Assembly (NCBI RefSeq): GCF_037963865.1
Contig: NZ_CP150170.1
Span: forward strand, 1,178,001-1,242,000
Source of the DNA: Paenibacillus sp. FSL R10-2734
GTDB lineage: Bacteria; Bacillota; Bacilli; Paenibacillales; Paenibacillaceae
Direction of reading: 5' to 3'
Length of the DNA: 64,000 nt
The translations under genes were made by a program, and so were the position numbers. The first letter of the stretch is position 1; each line of letters opens with the position of its first letter. Below, piece by piece: positions 39,348-49,039 of this stretch. The notes beneath the pieces are model-generated. The model searched no databases. It was not told the DNA's origin and saw only the letters and a list, made by a program, of their open reading frames with translations.

Positions 39348-40412
39348 ATGTCAAGTCTCCGATTTACTGAACAAGCGCTTAGTGATTGGATGCGCTCAGG
39401 AGGTAGTCACTCCGAGATTGTAATTAGCAGTCGTATGCGTATTGCCCGTAATCTAGAGCATCTTCCGTTTCCTATGCTCGCTTCCTTAGAGCAATCGGAA
39501 GAAGTATTAGAGCTGCTGGCTCCTGTGTTTCATGAGGAAGCAGCTGCAGATTTCGGATCTTTTCAACTCCTAAAGCTTGATGATGTGAATGAACTGGACA
39601 AAAAGGTACTGGTTGAGAAGCATCTGATCAGTCCCAACTTGGCTAATGATTCGCGTGGTGCGGCTGTATTATTAAATGAAGATGAGTCGGTCAGCATCAT
39701 GATTAACGAAGAGGATCACCTGCGAATCCAATGTCTGTTTCCTGGTCTTCAAGTAAGAGAAGCATGGGAACGTGCGACGGCGATCGATGATATATTCGAG
39801 GCGACTGTCAATTACGCTTTTGATGATAAAAGAGGATACTTGACCAGTTGTCCCACCAATGTTGGTACTGGGCTCCGTGCCTCGGTAATGCTGCATCTAC
39901 CAGCACTTGTAATGACTCATCAGATCAATCGGATCCTGTCCGCAGTGAATCAAGTGGGATTGACTGTAAGAGGAATTTACGGTGAGGGTAGCGAAGCAGT
40001 AGGGAACATCTTTCAAATTTCAAATCAGATTACCCTCGGTCAAACGGAAAGTGAAATTATAGAGAACCTTCACAGTGTAGTTACCCAGATTATTGAACAT
40101 GAACGAAATGCACGTGAACGGTTGCTTGTTGATTCTGCACTGAGAATTACGGACCGAGTGAAGCGTTCTTATGGGATCTTATGCTATGCAGCTCTTATGG
40201 AGCTTAAAGAATCGGCACAACGGCTGTCTGATGTGAGACTTGGGGTTGACCTTGGCATTCTGGAAGGCCCTTCGATTTCAGTGCTTAATGAACTTAACGT
40301 TAAGACACAGCCAGGATTCCTGCAAAAGATGTTCGGTGACGAGTTGAACGCCACTGAAAGAGATATGTATCGGGCGAAATTGCTCCGAGAAACATTGGGA
40401 ACACAACATTAA
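39348..40412 (+). CDS. mcsB: Protein arginine kinase McsB
   Basis: Phosphorylates arginines to tag proteins for ClpCP and to inactivate CtsR. It has a guanido-kinase fold: VISSRMRIARNLEHLPFP, the active-site region YLTSCPTNVGTGLRASVMLH and the catalytic-domain stretch RGIYGEGSEAVGNIFQISNQ (residues 204-223). It is 354 residues long, the normal length. The ATG follows a GGGGGG ribosome site. It sits between its activator mcsA and its protease partner clpC. Confidence 0.96.
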   Translation: MSSLRFTEQALSDWMRSGGSHSEIVISSRMRIARNLEHLPFPMLASLEQSEEVLELLAPVFHEEAAADFGSFQLLKLDDVNELDKKVLVEKHLISPNLANDSRGAAVLLNEDESVSIMINEEDHLRIQCLFPGLQVREAWERATAIDDIFEATVNYAFDDKRGYLTSCPTNVGTGLRASVMLHLPALVMTHQINRILSAVNQVGLTVRGIYGEGSEAVGNIFQISNQITLGQTESEIIENLHSVVTQIIEHERNARERLLVDSALRITDRVKRSYGILCYAALMELKESAQRLSDVRLGVDLGILEGPSISVLNELNVKTQPGFLQKMFGDELNATERDMYRAKLLRETLGTQH

Positions 40413-40447
40413 TATAGATATTTACTATTCATGGAGGTGCAGGAGAT

Positions 40448-42916
40448 ATGATGTTTGGAAGATTTACGGAACGCGCACAAAAAGTGCTAGCGCTGGCGCA
40501 GGAAGAAGCTGTTCGTTTAGGACACAACAATATTGGCACGGAACATATTTTGCTCGGACTCATTCGTGAAGGAGACGGCATTGCTGCTAAGGCATTAATT
40601 GCTTTAGGGCTAGGTCTTGAAAAAATCCAGGACGAAGTGGAGACACTAATTGGTAGAGGCCAAGAACAGCCTACGAACATTGCTTATACTCCTCGCGCTA
40701 AAAAAGTAATTGAGTTGTCGATGGACGAAGCTCGCAAGCTGGGTCATACGTATGTCGGCACTGAGCATATTTTGCTTGGACTTATCCGTGAAGGGGAAGG
40801 TGTCGCGGCTCGTGTGCTTAATAACCTCGGCATCAGCTTGAACAAAGCTCGTCAACAGGTGTTACAGCTCCTGGGAAGCAGCGAGGCTGCCTCTAGTCAT
40901 AGTGGAACTCCGGCTAACGTCAGCACACCGACCCTAGATGGTCTTGCGCGCGATTTAACCGCCTATGCTAAAGAGGGCAATCTAGACCCGGTTATCGGCC
41001 GTAGCAAGGAAATTGAACGTGTTATTCAGGTGCTGAGTCGCCGGACTAAGAATAACCCGGTACTGATCGGTGAACCTGGGGTTGGTAAAACAGCGATTGC
41101 TGAAGGACTTGCACAAAAGATTATCAACAATGAAATCCCAGAAACGCTACGCGACAAACGTGTAATGACGCTCGATATGGGCTCTGTAGTGGCTGGTACG
41201 AAATATCGCGGTGAGTTTGAAGACCGCCTCAAGAAAATTATGGATGAGATTCGCCAAGCAGGTAATATCGTGCTCTTTATCGATGAACTTCATACGCTGA
41301 TCGGTGCTGGTGGCGCGGAAGGTGCGATTGACGCTTCTAACATTCTGAAGCCGGCTTTAGCCCGTGGAGAACTTCAGTGCATAGGCGCGACTACGCTTGA
41401 CGAATATCGTAAATATATTGAAAAAGATGCAGCCTTGGAGCGTCGTTTCCAACCGATTACGGTGGATCAGCCATCTCCAGAGGAAGCAGTCCAAATTCTA
41501 TTCGGACTTCGCGATCGTTATGAAGCGCATCACCGTGTGAAGATTACGGATGAAGCCATTGTAGAAGCAGTGAAGCTGTCTGATCGGTACATTCCGGATC
41601 GTTTCTTGCCAGATAAAGCGATTGACCTTATCGATGAAGCGGGATCCAAAGTAAGGCTTCACTCTTACACTATTCCGCCAAATCTGAAGGAACTCGAAAT
41701 GCGCTTGGATGATATCCGCAAGGAGAAAGATTCCGCGGTGCAGAGTCAAGAGTTTGAAAAAGCAGCTGCCCTGCGTGATACAGAACAAAAGATCCGTGAA
41801 GAACTTGATACGACGAAGAACCAATGGAAAGAAAAACAGGGTCGCACGGATTCGGAGGTTACGCCTGAAGATATCGCACAGGTCGTAGCTAGCTGGACGG
41901 GGATACCTGTAAGCAAGCTGAAGGAAGAGGAGACCGACCGTCTGCTTAACATGGAAGCTCTGCTGCATGAACGAGTGATCGGTCAGGACGAAGCTGTTAA
42001 GGCTGTTAGCCGGGCACTACGCCGTGCACGTGCGGGTCTTAAAGATCCGAAACGTCCAATGGGTTCCTTTATCTTCCTCGGTCCTACTGGTGTAGGTAAA
42101 ACTGAGCTGGCTCGTGCATTGGCTGAAGCCATGTTCGGCGATGAGAATGCGGTCATCCGTATCGATATGTCGGAATACATGGAGAAGCACTCCACGTCCC
42201 GTTTAGTCGGAGCTCCCCCTGGATATGTTGGCTATGAAGAAGGTGGCCAATTAACCGAGAAGGTACGCCGTAAACCATATTCTGTAGTGCTGCTTGATGA
42301 AATTGAAAAAGCGCACCCAGAAGTGTTCAATATTCTGCTGCAAGTTCTTGAAGATGGTCGTTTGACTGACTCTAAAGGACGTGTAGTCGATTTCCGCAAT
42401 ACATTAATTATTCTGACTTCTAACGTAGGGGCACAGGCAATCAAGAAGAATTCGACACTTGGATTCACAGCTGTGCAAGATGCCGGAGCAGAATACGGTA
42501 ATATGAAGGGCAAGGTAATGGAAGAGCTCAAGAAGAGCTTCCGTCCTGAGTTCTTGAACCGGATCGACGAAATTATTGTCTTCCACTCCCTTGATGAGAA
42601 GCATATTGCTGAAATCGTCACGCTGATGTCTGATGAACTGCGCAAGCGGCTTCGTGAATACGATGTTGATTTCGTGCTCACAGATACAGCGAAGGCTTTC
42701 TTAGCTAAGGAAGGATACGACCCTGCCTTTGGTGCACGTCCACTGCGTCGTGCGATTCAGAAGCATATTGAAGATCGTCTCTCTGAGGAACTATTGAGAG
42801 GAAATATTCAAAAGGGTGATTCGCTCAACATTGATGAGGTTGGCGGAGAGCTTGTAGTGAAAAAGGTGGATGCTCCTGTAGCACCAATGCTTGAAAAAGA
42901 AGTAGGATCCGAATAA
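40448..42916 (+). CDS. clpC: AAA+ unfoldase ClpC
   Basis: 822 residues. Two N-terminal Clp-N repeats recognise adaptors and phospho-arginine. The first AAA module (GEPGVGKT) and the second (GPTGVGKT) flank a middle domain with a UVR motif (EFEKAAALRDTEQKIREE). LTSNVGA, the sensor regions and FGARPLRRAIQKHIED are present. It feeds substrates to ClpP. Two adjacent ATGs (40448, 40451) follow AGGAG; I keep the first. Last gene of the CtsR operon, followed by a strong terminator. Confidence 0.97.
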   Translation: MMFGRFTERAQKVLALAQEEAVRLGHNNIGTEHILLGLIREGDGIAAKALIALGLGLEKIQDEVETLIGRGQEQPTNIAYTPRAKKVIELSMDEARKLGHTYVGTEHILLGLIREGEGVAARVLNNLGISLNKARQQVLQLLGSSEAASSHSGTPANVSTPTLDGLARDLTAYAKEGNLDPVIGRSKEIERVIQVLSRRTKNNPVLIGEPGVGKTAIAEGLAQKIINNEIPETLRDKRVMTLDMGSVVAGTKYRGEFEDRLKKIMDEIRQAGNIVLFIDELHTLIGAGGAEGAIDASNILKPALARGELQCIGATTLDEYRKYIEKDAALERRFQPITVDQPSPEEAVQILFGLRDRYEAHHRVKITDEAIVEAVKLSDRYIPDRFLPDKAIDLIDEAGSKVRLHSYTIPPNLKELEMRLDDIRKEKDSAVQSQEFEKAAALRDTEQKIREELDTTKNQWKEKQGRTDSEVTPEDIAQVVASWTGIPVSKLKEEETDRLLNMEALLHERVIGQDEAVKAVSRALRRARAGLKDPKRPMGSFIFLGPTGVGKTELARALAEAMFGDENAVIRIDMSEYMEKHSTSRLVGAPPGYVGYEEGGQLTEKVRRKPYSVVLLDEIEKAHPEVFNILLQVLEDGRLTDSKGRVVDFRNTLIILTSNVGAQAIKKNSTLGFTAVQDAGAEYGNMKGKVMEELKKSFRPEFLNRIDEIIVFHSLDEKHIAEIVTLMSDELRKRLREYDVDFVLTDTAKAFLAKEGYDPAFGARPLRRAIQKHIEDRLSEELLRGNIQKGDSLNIDEVGGELVVKKVDAPVAPMLEKEVGSE

Positions 42917-42927
42917 AGAAATGGAAT

Positions 42928-42975
42928 AAAAAAAGCTTCCGCTCCTCAGTTTATAGAGGGGCGGAAGCTTTTTTT
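42928..42975 (+). terminator. Rho-independent terminator after clpC
   Basis: A7GCTTCCGC plus CCTC (42928-42946) pair with GAGG plus GCGGAAGCT7 (42956-42975). Its A and T tracts make it usable from both sides. Confidence 0.9.
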
Positions 42976-43039
42976 AACATCGAATAATTCACCGAAATCA
43001 GAAGCGGAGTTAATGAACCCTCTGATCCAGAGGATAATG

Positions 43040-43084
43040 AAATAAGCGGCCGCACGGGTGTTTTTCCGAGCGACCGCTTATTTA
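43040..43084. repeat. Inverted repeat, terminator-like
   Basis: AAATAAGCGG (43040-43049) and CCGCTTATTT (43075-43084) pair perfectly, with CGC/GCG extending inward. It stands in the non-coding gap after clpC and has no gene of its own. Confidence 0.6.
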
Positions 43085-43104
43085 TTTGAGCTGACCTTAA
43101 AGTA

Positions 43105-43300
43105 ATCAATAATTAGGGAAATCCTCCCTGAAATTAACGTGTTTTACTTGATATCATCGATAATTAGGGAAATCCCCCCTAAAATTTTGCGGAAATCGCC
43201 CGTTTTGCCTATAATCCATTAGTTTTTAGGGAGAAATTCCGCAATCAGTTCAATGCATGCTTAAAAAGTTCGATAATTAGGGAGGATTTCCCTATTTACA
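43105..43300. repeat. Cluster of short palindromic units (TAGGGAAATCCYCCCT)
   Basis: Near-identical units ATAATTAGGGAAATCC(T/C)CCCT occur at 43109-43135 and 43160-43186. The inverted form TAGGGAGGATTTCCCTA is at 43278-43294, with a degraded unit near 43226-43241. Each unit is a partial palindrome. The stretch is non-coding. The style matches small intergenic repeats I associate with Paenibacillus. Confidence 0.65.
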
Positions 43301-43715
43301 CTTATAGTAGCCGCAGTTTTTCCCCATAAGCGCCCTCCTGATATAACCAACGCCCATATCGCCATCGCTCCATCACAATTTCATAGACTGGGTGCAGAAG
43401 GTGGGGGAGTTAGGGGTATGAAATCCTGCACAATGTACAACAGTGATTGCCTCGTGCCTCGTACACTCCGATGTTAAGTTAAGTGAAGCTTATTCACCCG
43501 CGAGGGTGATTGTGCTCATAGATCAGAATTTATATGCTTGTGCAAATCATTTCTTCTTGTTGCGAAATCCATCTCCTCATTGTTGTAAATTTATCACTTA
43601 AAAATATACATTTAGTACAAATTCCGAATGACCTTTCGTTAAGGGGGCAGAAATGGTAAACTTTCATTAGAAGAAAATATCCGCAATTTAAAAGTTCGGA
43701 CCGTAAGGAGAACAA
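43301..43715. other. Non-coding stretch before radA
   Basis: No gene with codon structure or a ribosome site is visible. GTGCAG near 43392 and CTGCAC near 43426 form a weak inverted repeat. The radA promoter should lie in the last 100 nt, but I cannot pick a clear -35/-10 pair. Confidence 0.4.
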
Positions 43716-45083
43716 ATGGCTAAACCAAAAACTAAATTTTTTTGCACCGATTGTGGATACGAAACACCAAAATGGTTCGGTAAATGTCCCGGGTGCCAAG
43801 CTTGGAACTCCATGGTGGAGGAAACAGAAAGCGTAGTCAAAACACAGGGAATGAATGCCCCTATTTTTCATAGTAAAGAAAAGGCACAATCGATCATAAG
43901 TATAGAAAGTGACAAGGAACCGCGCATACTGACAGGTATAGGTGAGCTTAACCGTGTTCTCGGTGGGGGGATCGTGCCAGGATCGCTGGTACTAGTAGGG
44001 GGAGACCCAGGAATCGGTAAATCTACGCTCTTATTACAGACATCACATGCTCTGACTACTCAGGGATTGCGAGTACTGTACATTTCGGGCGAAGAATCGG
44101 TAAGGCAAACTAAGCTACGTGCGGATCGCCTCGGTGCGTTGTCAGCTGAGCTATATGTACTATGTGAGACGAATATGGAAAGCATAGAAGAAGCGATTGA
44201 ACAAATTCAGCCGCAATTTCTTGTCATCGATTCGATTCAGACTGTATTTATGCCAGAAGTAACCAGTGCGCCAGGCAGTGTGACCCAGGTTCGGGAATGT
44301 ACGACAAGATTTATGCGTATCGCTAAGATTCGTGGAATTGCTACAGTTCTCGTCGGGCATGTCACCAAGGAGGGAGCTATTGCAGGCCCACGGATGCTTG
44401 AACATATGGTGGATTGTGTGCTGTATTTTGAGGGAGAGCGGCATCATACGTATAGACTTCTACGGGCTGTAAAGAACCGCTTCGGTTCTACGAATGAAAT
44501 CGGCATTTTCGAAATGGGTGAAGTGGGGCTAACAGAAGTAGAGAATCCTTCTGAACTCTTCTTGTCGGAACGTCCACTCGGCGTAGCCGGATCTACAGTT
44601 GTGGCCAGCATGGAAGGAACTAGACCGGTGCTTGTAGAGCTTCAGGCTCTTGTCGCTGCTACTCATTTTCCCTCCCCGCGCCGAGTGTGTACAGGTATGG
44701 ATCACCAGCGGATGGCACTCATTATCGCTGTACTGGAGAAGCGGATGGGCATGTTCCTGCAGAATCAGGATGCTTACCTTAATGTTGCTGGAGGCGTAAA
44801 GCTGGATGAACCGGCGATTGATTTAGCAGTAGCTATTAGTATCGCTTCCAGCTTCCGTGATATTTCAACAAAACCTTACGATGTTTTCTTCGGTGAAGTA
44901 GGGCTTACAGGTGAGGTAAGAGGTGTTTCGCGCGCGGAAATGCGTGTAAAGGAAGCCGCTAAGCTAGGCTTCCGGCGGGTGATCATGCCAGAGAAAAGTT
45001 TGAAAGGCTGGAAGCACCCGCAAGATATCCAGATTATTGGCGTCAGTACCGTAGCAGATGCACTATCGGTCGCGTTAGATTAG
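43716..45083 (+). CDS. radA: DNA repair/branch-migration ATPase RadA
   Basis: 455 residues. Cys4 zinc finger C10/C13/C24/C27, Walker A GDPGIGKST (96-104), the RadA-specific KNRFG at 253-257, and a C-terminal Lon-protease-like domain (AVAISIASSFRD, GEVGLTGEVRGV). It helps process recombination intermediates and in Bacillus works with DisA. ATG 43716 follows TAAGGAG. disA begins 14 nt after its stop, so the two are cotranscribed. Confidence 0.97.
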   Translation: MAKPKTKFFCTDCGYETPKWFGKCPGCQAWNSMVEETESVVKTQGMNAPIFHSKEKAQSIISIESDKEPRILTGIGELNRVLGGGIVPGSLVLVGGDPGIGKSTLLLQTSHALTTQGLRVLYISGEESVRQTKLRADRLGALSAELYVLCETNMESIEEAIEQIQPQFLVIDSIQTVFMPEVTSAPGSVTQVRECTTRFMRIAKIRGIATVLVGHVTKEGAIAGPRMLEHMVDCVLYFEGERHHTYRLLRAVKNRFGSTNEIGIFEMGEVGLTEVENPSELFLSERPLGVAGSTVVASMEGTRPVLVELQALVAATHFPSPRRVCTGMDHQRMALIIAVLEKRMGMFLQNQDAYLNVAGGVKLDEPAIDLAVAISIASSFRDISTKPYDVFFGEVGLTGEVRGVSRAEMRVKEAAKLGFRRVIMPEKSLKGWKHPQDIQIIGVSTVADALSVALD

Positions 45084-45097
45084 GGGGCACAAGGATT

Positions 45098-46174
45098 ATG
45101 AAAGAATATAACCAATTAGAGAATATGAATGATCTGCTCAGACTGGCGGCACCGGGAACACCTTTTCGGGAAGGTCTGGAGAATGTGCTGCGCGCTAAGA
45201 CGGGAGCACTTATCGTCGTTGGGTATAGTCCTGAGGTGATGGAAGTAGTGGATGGAGGATTCTCCATTAACTGCGATTTTTCACCCAATTATTTATATGA
45301 GCTCGCCAAAATGGACGGTGCCATTATTCTTAGCGAGGATTTGAAACGCATTTTGTATGCAAATACACAGCTAATTCCGGATTCCTCCATCTCATCAATC
45401 GAGACAGGCATTCGTCACCGGACGGCCGAGCGTGTAGCGAAGCAAACAGGCAAACTGGTCGTTTCCATTTCACAGCGCCGCAATATCATTACTTTGTATC
45501 AAGGTTCAATCCGCTATGCTTTAAAAGAAATTGGCTCTATTTTGGCTAAGGCGAACCAAGCGATTCAGACCCTAGAAAAGTACAAAGCGGTTCTTACACA
45601 AGGACTGACGAATTTGTCTGCTTCGGAGTATGAGGGAATCGTAACGGTCGCCGAAGTGGTCGGAGTGATTCAGCGGGTAGAGATGGTTCTGCGTATTAAG
45701 ATGGAGATCAAACGATACATCAATGAACTGGGTAACGAAGGACGCTTAATCAGCATGCAGATGGAAGAACTGGTTGGAAATACAGAGGAAGAAGCATGGC
45801 TCCTATACAGAGACTATGCTAAGGAAGAGCAAGAAGATAAAATTCGTGAAATTATTGCCGGTCTCAAACGTATTAGTGATGATGATCTAATGGATGATAA
45901 CCATATCGCTCGTTTGCTGGGCTATTCTTCTACGGCAATTTCTTCCGAAGAAGTGGTTACACCGCGCGGATATCGTCTGCTTAACAAGATTCCGCGGCTT
46001 CCAAATGTGATCATTCATAATCTGGTGGAGCGGTTTGAAATGCTGCCTAATTTGATGTCAGCCAGCATAGCTGAACTGGATGAAGTGGACGGAATTGGGG
46101 AGGTGCGGGCTCGCAATATTCAGGATGGGCTCAAACGTTTACAGAAGCAAGTTCTTATTGACAGGCAAATGTAA
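45098..46174 (+). CDS. disA: Diadenylate cyclase and DNA-integrity scanner DisA
   Basis: Makes c-di-AMP from two ATP and pauses at branched DNA. The DAC domain has DGA (73-75) and RHRTAER (106-112). A helical linker and a C-terminal helix-hairpin-helix DNA-binding part (DGIGEVRARNIQDGL) follow. 358 residues, normal length. AAGGAT precedes the ATG. It is cotranscribed with radA. Confidence 0.97.
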   Translation: MKEYNQLENMNDLLRLAAPGTPFREGLENVLRAKTGALIVVGYSPEVMEVVDGGFSINCDFSPNYLYELAKMDGAIILSEDLKRILYANTQLIPDSSISSIETGIRHRTAERVAKQTGKLVVSISQRRNIITLYQGSIRYALKEIGSILAKANQAIQTLEKYKAVLTQGLTNLSASEYEGIVTVAEVVGVIQRVEMVLRIKMEIKRYINELGNEGRLISMQMEELVGNTEEEAWLLYRDYAKEEQEDKIREIIAGLKRISDDDLMDDNHIARLLGYSSTAISSEEVVTPRGYRLLNKIPRLPNVIIHNLVERFEMLPNLMSASIAELDEVDGIGEVRARNIQDGLKRLQKQVLIDRQM

Positions 46175-46238
46175 ATAACATACAATCACGTAATATTGGA
46201 GCTATTGAAGGCCAATGTGAGAAAATTGAGGTGAAGAA

Positions 46239-46976
46239 ATGATACAAAAATCAATTCCGAGTCTTTTTACCATAGGTAACCTGATGCTCGGGATGTTTGG
46301 TATCATGATGGCGTTTGACGGTAAAGTTAGCATGGCCGCTATCATGGTTATTATTGCTATGCTGTTAGACGGATTGGATGGCCGAGTTGCTCGTGCACTT
46401 AAATGTGAGAGTGAATTTGGTAAGGAACTGGACTCTTTGTCTGACGTCGTTTCTTTTGGAGTAGCGCCGGCTGTTATTATGTACGTCTCAAGTCTGCATG
46501 ATTTAAATTCTGCATTAGCCTGGACAGTAACTGCAATTTTCCCAGTGTTTGGTGCATTGCGCCTTGCTCGTTTTAATGTTCACCCAGGGGTTCCTGGTTA
46601 TTTCATTGGATTGCCAATTCCTGCTGCTGGTGGTGTACTTGCCACATTAGCTCTTTTTAATAAAGATGTTTCCGCTCCGTTTATGATTGTGGCTACATTG
46701 CTCTTATCTTATTTGATGGTCAGCACGGTTAAATACCCTAATTTTAAGAAGGTCGGCTTGCCTAAAAAAGTGGTTGTCGGAGCGCCAGTAGTTATTATTG
46801 TTGCTGTGGCAGTTGCCGTTGTGTTCCCAGAGCAGATTGCTAAACTTATCTTCGTCTTACTCGGGATTTATGCGTTGTATGGCTTTAAACAAAACATCGA
46901 TCGATTGACAGCCAGACGCCGTCACCGCCGTAGAAGACGTTCAGAAGATAAGGTGTATCAATCGAAGAATGGTTAA
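46239..46976 (+). CDS. pssA: CDP-diacylglycerol-serine O-phosphatidyltransferase
   Basis: Makes phosphatidylserine, the precursor of phosphatidylethanolamine, in the membrane. The CDP-alcohol transferase motif is complete: DGLDGRVAR, then SEFGKELDSLSD with the catalytic aspartates. There are about six to seven helices, and an Arg/His-rich C-terminal tail (RRRHRRRRRSED) of unusual density. 245 residues. TGAGGTGAAG precedes the ATG. In B. subtilis no pssA lies between disA and yacL, so this is an insertion into the conserved order. Confidence 0.92.
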   Translation: MIQKSIPSLFTIGNLMLGMFGIMMAFDGKVSMAAIMVIIAMLLDGLDGRVARALKCESEFGKELDSLSDVVSFGVAPAVIMYVSSLHDLNSALAWTVTAIFPVFGALRLARFNVHPGVPGYFIGLPIPAAGGVLATLALFNKDVSAPFMIVATLLLSYLMVSTVKYPNFKKVGLPKKVVVGAPVVIIVAVAVAVVFPEQIAKLIFVLLGIYALYGFKQNIDRLTARRRHRRRRRSEDKVYQSKNG

Positions 46977-47018
46977 AGCAGTTTCTTATCATAAGATTAA
47001 ACCAATATAATTACAGCT

Positions 47019-47057
47019 AAAGGCTTTGTCGTCCAATGAGGATGGCAAAGCCTTTTT
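47019..47057 (+). terminator. Rho-independent terminator after pssA
   Basis: AAAGGCTTTG (47019-47028) pairs with CAAAGCCTTT (47046-47055), followed by TT. Confidence 0.8.
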
Positions 47058-47157
47058 GCAATTACAGCACTATTCCAAGTTTATCGTCTTGAAAATTGGA
47101 ACATACTGGTGAGGTATAGATCATTCAAGGATGAATAAAAAGGAGGTGCGTTAGGTT

Positions 47158-48246
47158 ATGTGGAAAAAAGTGATATTGTCTTTTGCTTTAATATGTGGAG
47201 CTTGGTCTGGTTTTTCGCTATACCATGCGCTTGAAAGAGGATTCCCCAAGGGAATGGAAAAGCTAGCTGAAAGTTTGCCTGTAGAGGGAAGCATTTTATT
47301 TACGGTGCTGGGTGCCATTATTTTTTTGTTTGCGGGGTCTTTATGCGCGGAATGGGGAGGTTCAAAACTGCGGGAGGCGGTTCTGTATTGTTCGCGTATA
47401 CCAATGAATGAATTGGCTGCAGGTGCAGCTGGGCTTACAGGGGGGCTTCTGCTATCTCTTCTGTTATATCCTGCGATGATTTGGCTTGGTAAAGCTGGGC
47501 AGCTACTGCAGGTACCAGTTACGTTAGCTTTCGGATATATGGGGCTGCGGATCGGTTTGGAGAAAAAAGAGGAGCTTGCTGCACTTTGGACAACTGGGCG
47601 CTGGGGACAAGCGGCTGAGCCGGAAGGACGCGGGCTGGAGGAGCATAAAATCCTCGATACTAGCGTTATTATTGATGGTCGGATCGCTGACATTTGTAAA
47701 ACTGGATTTATTGAAGGAACGATTGTCATACCGGAATTCGTACTAGAGGAGCTCCAGCATATCGCAGATTCCTCGGATCTACTGAAACGGAATCGCGGAC
47801 GGCGAGGACTTGATATTCTCAATAAAATTCAAAAAGAGCTCGATGTGAAGGTATTGATCTATGAGGGAGATTTTGAAGAAATCTCTGAGGTGGATAGTAA
47901 GCTCGTGAAGTTAGCGAAGGTACTGCGAGGTAAAGTAGTTACCAATGACTTCAACTTGAATAAGGTATGCGAATTGCAGGGAGTCTCTGTTCTTAACATT
48001 AATGATCTGGCAAATGCCGTGAAGCCCGTAGTGCTGCCTGGTGAGGAAATTGTAGTACAGGTCATCAAGGATGGTAAAGAGCATGGACAAGGCGTAGCCT
48101 ATTTAGACGATGGAACAATGATCGTTGTGGAAGGCGGGCGGGAATACATCGGGACTACGATGGAGGTTCTGGTCACTAGCGTGCTACAAACTTCGGCTGG
48201 ACGGATGATATTTGCTAAGCCAAAGCTCTTGGAAAAAGCACAATAA
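47158..48246 (+). CDS. yacL: PIN/TRAM-domain membrane protein YacL
   Basis: 362 residues. Up to four N-terminal helices (about 5-125) are followed by a PIN nuclease-like domain (KILDTSVIIDGRIADI, VTNDFNLNKV, conserved Asp residues) and a C-terminal TRAM domain (EGGREYIGTTMEVLVTSVL). The family probably acts on RNA at the membrane; its exact role is not established. ATG 47158 follows AGGAGGTG. The position between disA and ispD matches Bacillus. Confidence 0.92.
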   Translation: MWKKVILSFALICGAWSGFSLYHALERGFPKGMEKLAESLPVEGSILFTVLGAIIFLFAGSLCAEWGGSKLREAVLYCSRIPMNELAAGAAGLTGGLLLSLLLYPAMIWLGKAGQLLQVPVTLAFGYMGLRIGLEKKEELAALWTTGRWGQAAEPEGRGLEEHKILDTSVIIDGRIADICKTGFIEGTIVIPEFVLEELQHIADSSDLLKRNRGRRGLDILNKIQKELDVKVLIYEGDFEEISEVDSKLVKLAKVLRGKVVTNDFNLNKVCELQGVSVLNINDLANAVKPVVLPGEEIVVQVIKDGKEHGQGVAYLDDGTMIVVEGGREYIGTTMEVLVTSVLQTSAGRMIFAKPKLLEKAQ

Positions 48247-48280
48247 GCAAAGATAAAGTATTCTGCAACTGTCCTATGGG

Positions 48281-48309
48281 TTGGAAATGCCCGCTAAACA
48301 CGTTATGAT
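48281..48309 (+). promoter_or_regulatory. Candidate promoter of ispD
   Basis: TTGGAA (48281-48286), 17-nt spacer, TATGAT (48304-48309), 31 nt before the ispD start. Confidence 0.55.
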
Positions 48310-48340
48310 GGGAATATACGTGAAGACAGGAGCTTGAGTA

Positions 48341-49039
48341 ATGTCAAACAGTGTGGGTGTCGTCATTGTGGCGGCAGGCAGAGGAACACGAATGGGGACT
48401 GCGGAGAGCAAGCAATATTTGTTGCTGCAGGGTAAACCGATTATCGTCCATACGCTGGAGGTATTTCAGCAGCACGAATTGATTTCCGAAATCGTGCTCG
48501 TAACCGGTGAAGAGGATGTTGAGCGCTGCCGGGAATGGATACAGCTCTATAAGCTGGACAAGGTGAAGGCTATAGTGCCTGGTGGATCTGAGCGTCAGCA
48601 TTCCGTACATAGAGGATTGTTGAAACTTACGACACAGTGGGTAATGGTACATGATGGTGTTCGTCCGTTTGTGCACCCGAATGAAATTGAGGCGTGTTAC
48701 GGGCGAGCGATGCAGATCGGTGCTTCAGTTCTTGCTGTACCAGTCAAAGATACGATCAAACAGGTGGATAACGAAGGAAAAGTACTGTCTACGCCGGATA
48801 GGCGAAGTCTGTGGGCGATTCAAACCCCGCAGACTTTTCGTCTTTCTGAATTGCTGGAAGCCTATGCGGCAGCGGAGCGGGACGGCTTTCTAGGTACCGA
48901 TGATGCCAGCTTGGCGGAGCGTGCCGGTATTCCGGTTTCTGTGGTGGAGGGAAGCTACAGAAATATTAAGATTACGACGCCAGATGATTTGGATTTTGCA
49001 GAATTCACAGAAAGAAACAGGGGAGAGGGACAATCATGA
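48341..49039 (+). CDS. ispD: 2-C-methyl-D-erythritol 4-phosphate cytidylyltransferase
   Basis: Third step of the MEP isoprenoid pathway. It shows VVIVAAGRGTRMG (the CTP-binding loop), VMVHDGVRPFV, AVPVKDTIK, WAIQTPQTFR and IKITTPDDLDFAE. 232 residues, normal. The ATG follows AGGAG. The stop overlaps the ispF start (ATGA), so the two pathway enzymes are coupled. Confidence 0.96.
   Translation: MSNSVGVVIVAAGRGTRMGTAESKQYLLLQGKPIIVHTLEVFQQHELISEIVLVTGEEDVERCREWIQLYKLDKVKAIVPGGSERQHSVHRGLLKLTTQWVMVHDGVRPFVHPNEIEACYGRAMQIGASVLAVPVKDTIKQVDNEGKVLSTPDRRSLWAIQTPQTFRLSELLEAYAAAERDGFLGTDDASLAERAGIPVSVVEGSYRNIKITTPDDLDFAEFTERNRGEGQS

Noticed and set aside
43105..43300. CRISPR array
   Set aside because: The repeats are few, some inverted, with unequal spacing, and no cas genes are present.
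43530..43889. 119-codon minus-strand frame before radA
   Set aside because: Half of it is antisense to radA and the rest has no ribosome site or recognisable domain.
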